Part shown: positions 62,958 to 64,000 of the stretch, one piece after another | Numbering within the stretch: the stretch's first letter is position 1 | Layout of the letters: each line of letters begins with the position of its first letter | Source of the DNA: Exiguobacterium oxidotolerans JCM 12280 | Lineage (GTDB): Bacteria > Bacillota > Bacilli > Exiguobacteriales > Exiguobacteriaceae | Length of the DNA stretch: 64,000 nucleotides | Assembly (NCBI RefSeq): GCF_000702625.1 | Contig: NZ_JNIS01000001.1 | Location: forward strand, 620,001 to 684,000 | Direction: 5' to 3' | Made by a program: the position numbers and the translations under genes | Notes under the pieces: model-generated | What the model was told of the DNA's origin: nothing | Seen by the model: the letters and a program-made list of their open reading frames with translations, nothing else | The model's database searches: none

Positions 62958-64000
62958 ATGCGTACATATGATTGCATTATAATTGGAACAGGCTCTGCTG
63001 GGAATCAAGCAGCTTATAAATTCGTCGAGAAAGGACTTCGCGTCGCGATAATCGAAAATTTCACTCCAGGTGGAACATGCGCTCAACGTGGATGTGATGC
63101 AAAAAAAATTCTTTTGACTGGCAGTGAAACGAAAGATGCTGTCGAGAGATTGCTCGGTTATGGTCTTAAAGGACTCATCTCCATCGATTGGCGTCAATTA
63201 ATGGAACGAAAAAATGAATATACACGTGCCATCCCGGAACAAACACGTGCGCGTTATGACGAAATCGGAATCGACTATTTCCACGGTGAACCCCGATTCC
63301 TCTCGAAGGAACGGATCGTAGTCGATGACACTGAACTCGAAGCGAAACACTTTTTGATTGCCACTGGCTTACGACCACGCGAATTGTCGATTCCAGGAAG
63401 CGAACGCTTCTTGACAAGCAATGAATTTTTAGAATTACGAGATGTCCCGCGGCGCCTTGTCTGCATCGGCGGCGGATATATTTCATTCGAGTTCGCTCAC
63501 CTCGCCCGCATCGCCGGGGCAGAAGTCACGATCGTGTTACGGTCTCGTCCTTTAAAACAGTTTGAACAGGAACTTGTCGAAGTGTTGCTCGAAGCGACCC
63601 AAGCACTTGGGATTAAAATCGTGCATAGTGCAGAAGCTGTCTCCTATCACGGGACGACGCTTCAACTATCAAATGATACAACGGTCGAAACCGATGTCGT
63701 CTTAAATGCTACCGGTCGTGTCGCGAGCGTCGACCAGCTCGACCTTGAAAAAGCAGGTGTCGAATACGAAGAAAAAGGCATCCATGTCAATGAATACCTC
63801 CAGTCGTCTACTTCAAACATTTTTGCTGCAGGTGATGTCGCGCTCAGTGGCAATCCCGCCTTAACCCCGTTCGCAGGAACCGAAGGGAGTCTTGCGGCAC
63901 ATAATATGATTGAAGGACCTTCTCGAAAACTGGAGTTATTACCGGTTCCGAGCGTCGTCTTTACTGCACCGAACGTCACGCAAGTCGGACAAACGGAAGC
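62958..64000 (+). CDS. Flavoprotein disulfide reductase (partial)
   Basis: 347 codons are visible; the C-terminus runs off the right edge. It has the pyridine nucleotide-disulfide oxidoreductase class I pattern: FAD-binding [16 protein letters not shown], redox-active cysteines in [16 protein letters not shown](P)H-binding [16 protein letters not shown], and [15 protein letters not shown]. It resembles glutathione reductase-like or mercuric reductase-like enzymes of Bacillales; the substrate is not clear. GGAGG precedes the ATG. Divergent from uvrC. Confidence 0.9.
   Translation, partial: MRTYDCIIIGTGSAGNQAAYKFVEKGLRVAIIENFTPGGTCAQRGCDAKKILLTGSETKDAVERLLGYGLKGLISIDWRQLMERKNEYTRAIPEQTRARYDEIGIDYFHGEPRFLSKERIVVDDTELEAKHFLIATGLRPRELSIPGSERFLTSNEFLELRDVPRRLVCIGGGYISFEFAHLARIAGAEVTIVLRSRPLKQFEQELVEVLLEATQALGIKIVHSAEAVSYHGTTLQLSNDTTVETDVVLNATGRVASVDQLDLEKAGVEYEEKGIHVNEYLQSSTSNIFAAGDVALSGNPALTPFAGTEGSLAAHNMIEGPSRKLELLPVPSVVFTAPNVTQVGQTE

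Overview
The window reads as chromosome of a low-to-moderate GC Bacillota, order Bacillales, most like a non-sporulating Exiguobacterium-type organism. The genus is an inference from gene content and order; no search was run. The evidence is a Bacillus subtilis-like gene order (sdhCAB-ysmA-racE-rph-ysnA-ysnB; tig-clpX-lon-ysxC-hem genes-valS-folC; maf-radC-mreBCD-minCD; rplU-prp-rpmA-spo0B-obg), strong AGGAGG ribosome-binding sites, Gram-positive elements (cleavable L27 extension plus Prp protease, valS T-box, a PerR-like box before hemA), and the lack of nearly every sporulation gene that sits between these blocks in B. subtilis. Nearly everything is on the minus strand, so the transcription units run from high to low coordinates.

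Layout: 1-795 is a truncated CBS/DUF21 membrane protein. 841-3649 is the rplU-prp-rpmA / spo0B-like-obg block behind a probable L21 leader. 3801-5147 is an RNase E/G family gene. 5211-9172 is mreBCD-minCD, the cell-shape and division-site genes, and 9335-10593 is maf-radC. From 10701 to 27433 lies a large type IV pilus locus: pilB, pilT, pilC, a major pilin, a prepilin peptidase, a PilM-PilN fusion and PilO on the minus strand; three minor (pseudo)pilin genes on the plus strand; and a 1198-residue secreted protein. It occupies the place of comC-spoIIB in B. subtilis. Then come folC and valS (with T-box), and the haem operon hemA-hemC-hemD-hemB-hemL.

37291-44719 is a compact five-gene operon between ysxC and hemA: a membrane-anchored glycoside-hydrolase-like protein, a receiver-like protein that has lost its phosphorylation residues, a HEAT-repeat membrane protein, a processive GT2 glycosyltransferase and an AI-2E/PerM-family membrane protein. 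It looks like an envelope or exopolysaccharide machine and is the best candidate here for an undescribed system.

44937-50691 carries ysxC, lon, clpX and tig (protein quality control). 50804-55623 holds a hypothetical protein, a lipoprotein, a tRNA-Arg, ysnB, ysnA, rph, racE and an isolated HPr gene. 55689-59406 is ysmA and sdhBAC. 59631-60982 holds three plus-strand genes (yslB, a YvbH-like PH-domain protein and a tiny membrane protein). 61091-62875 is uvrC, and the window ends inside a flavoprotein disulfide reductase gene. No insertion sequences, prophage, CRISPR arrays or rRNA were seen. Terminators and promoters are listed where the sequence supports them.
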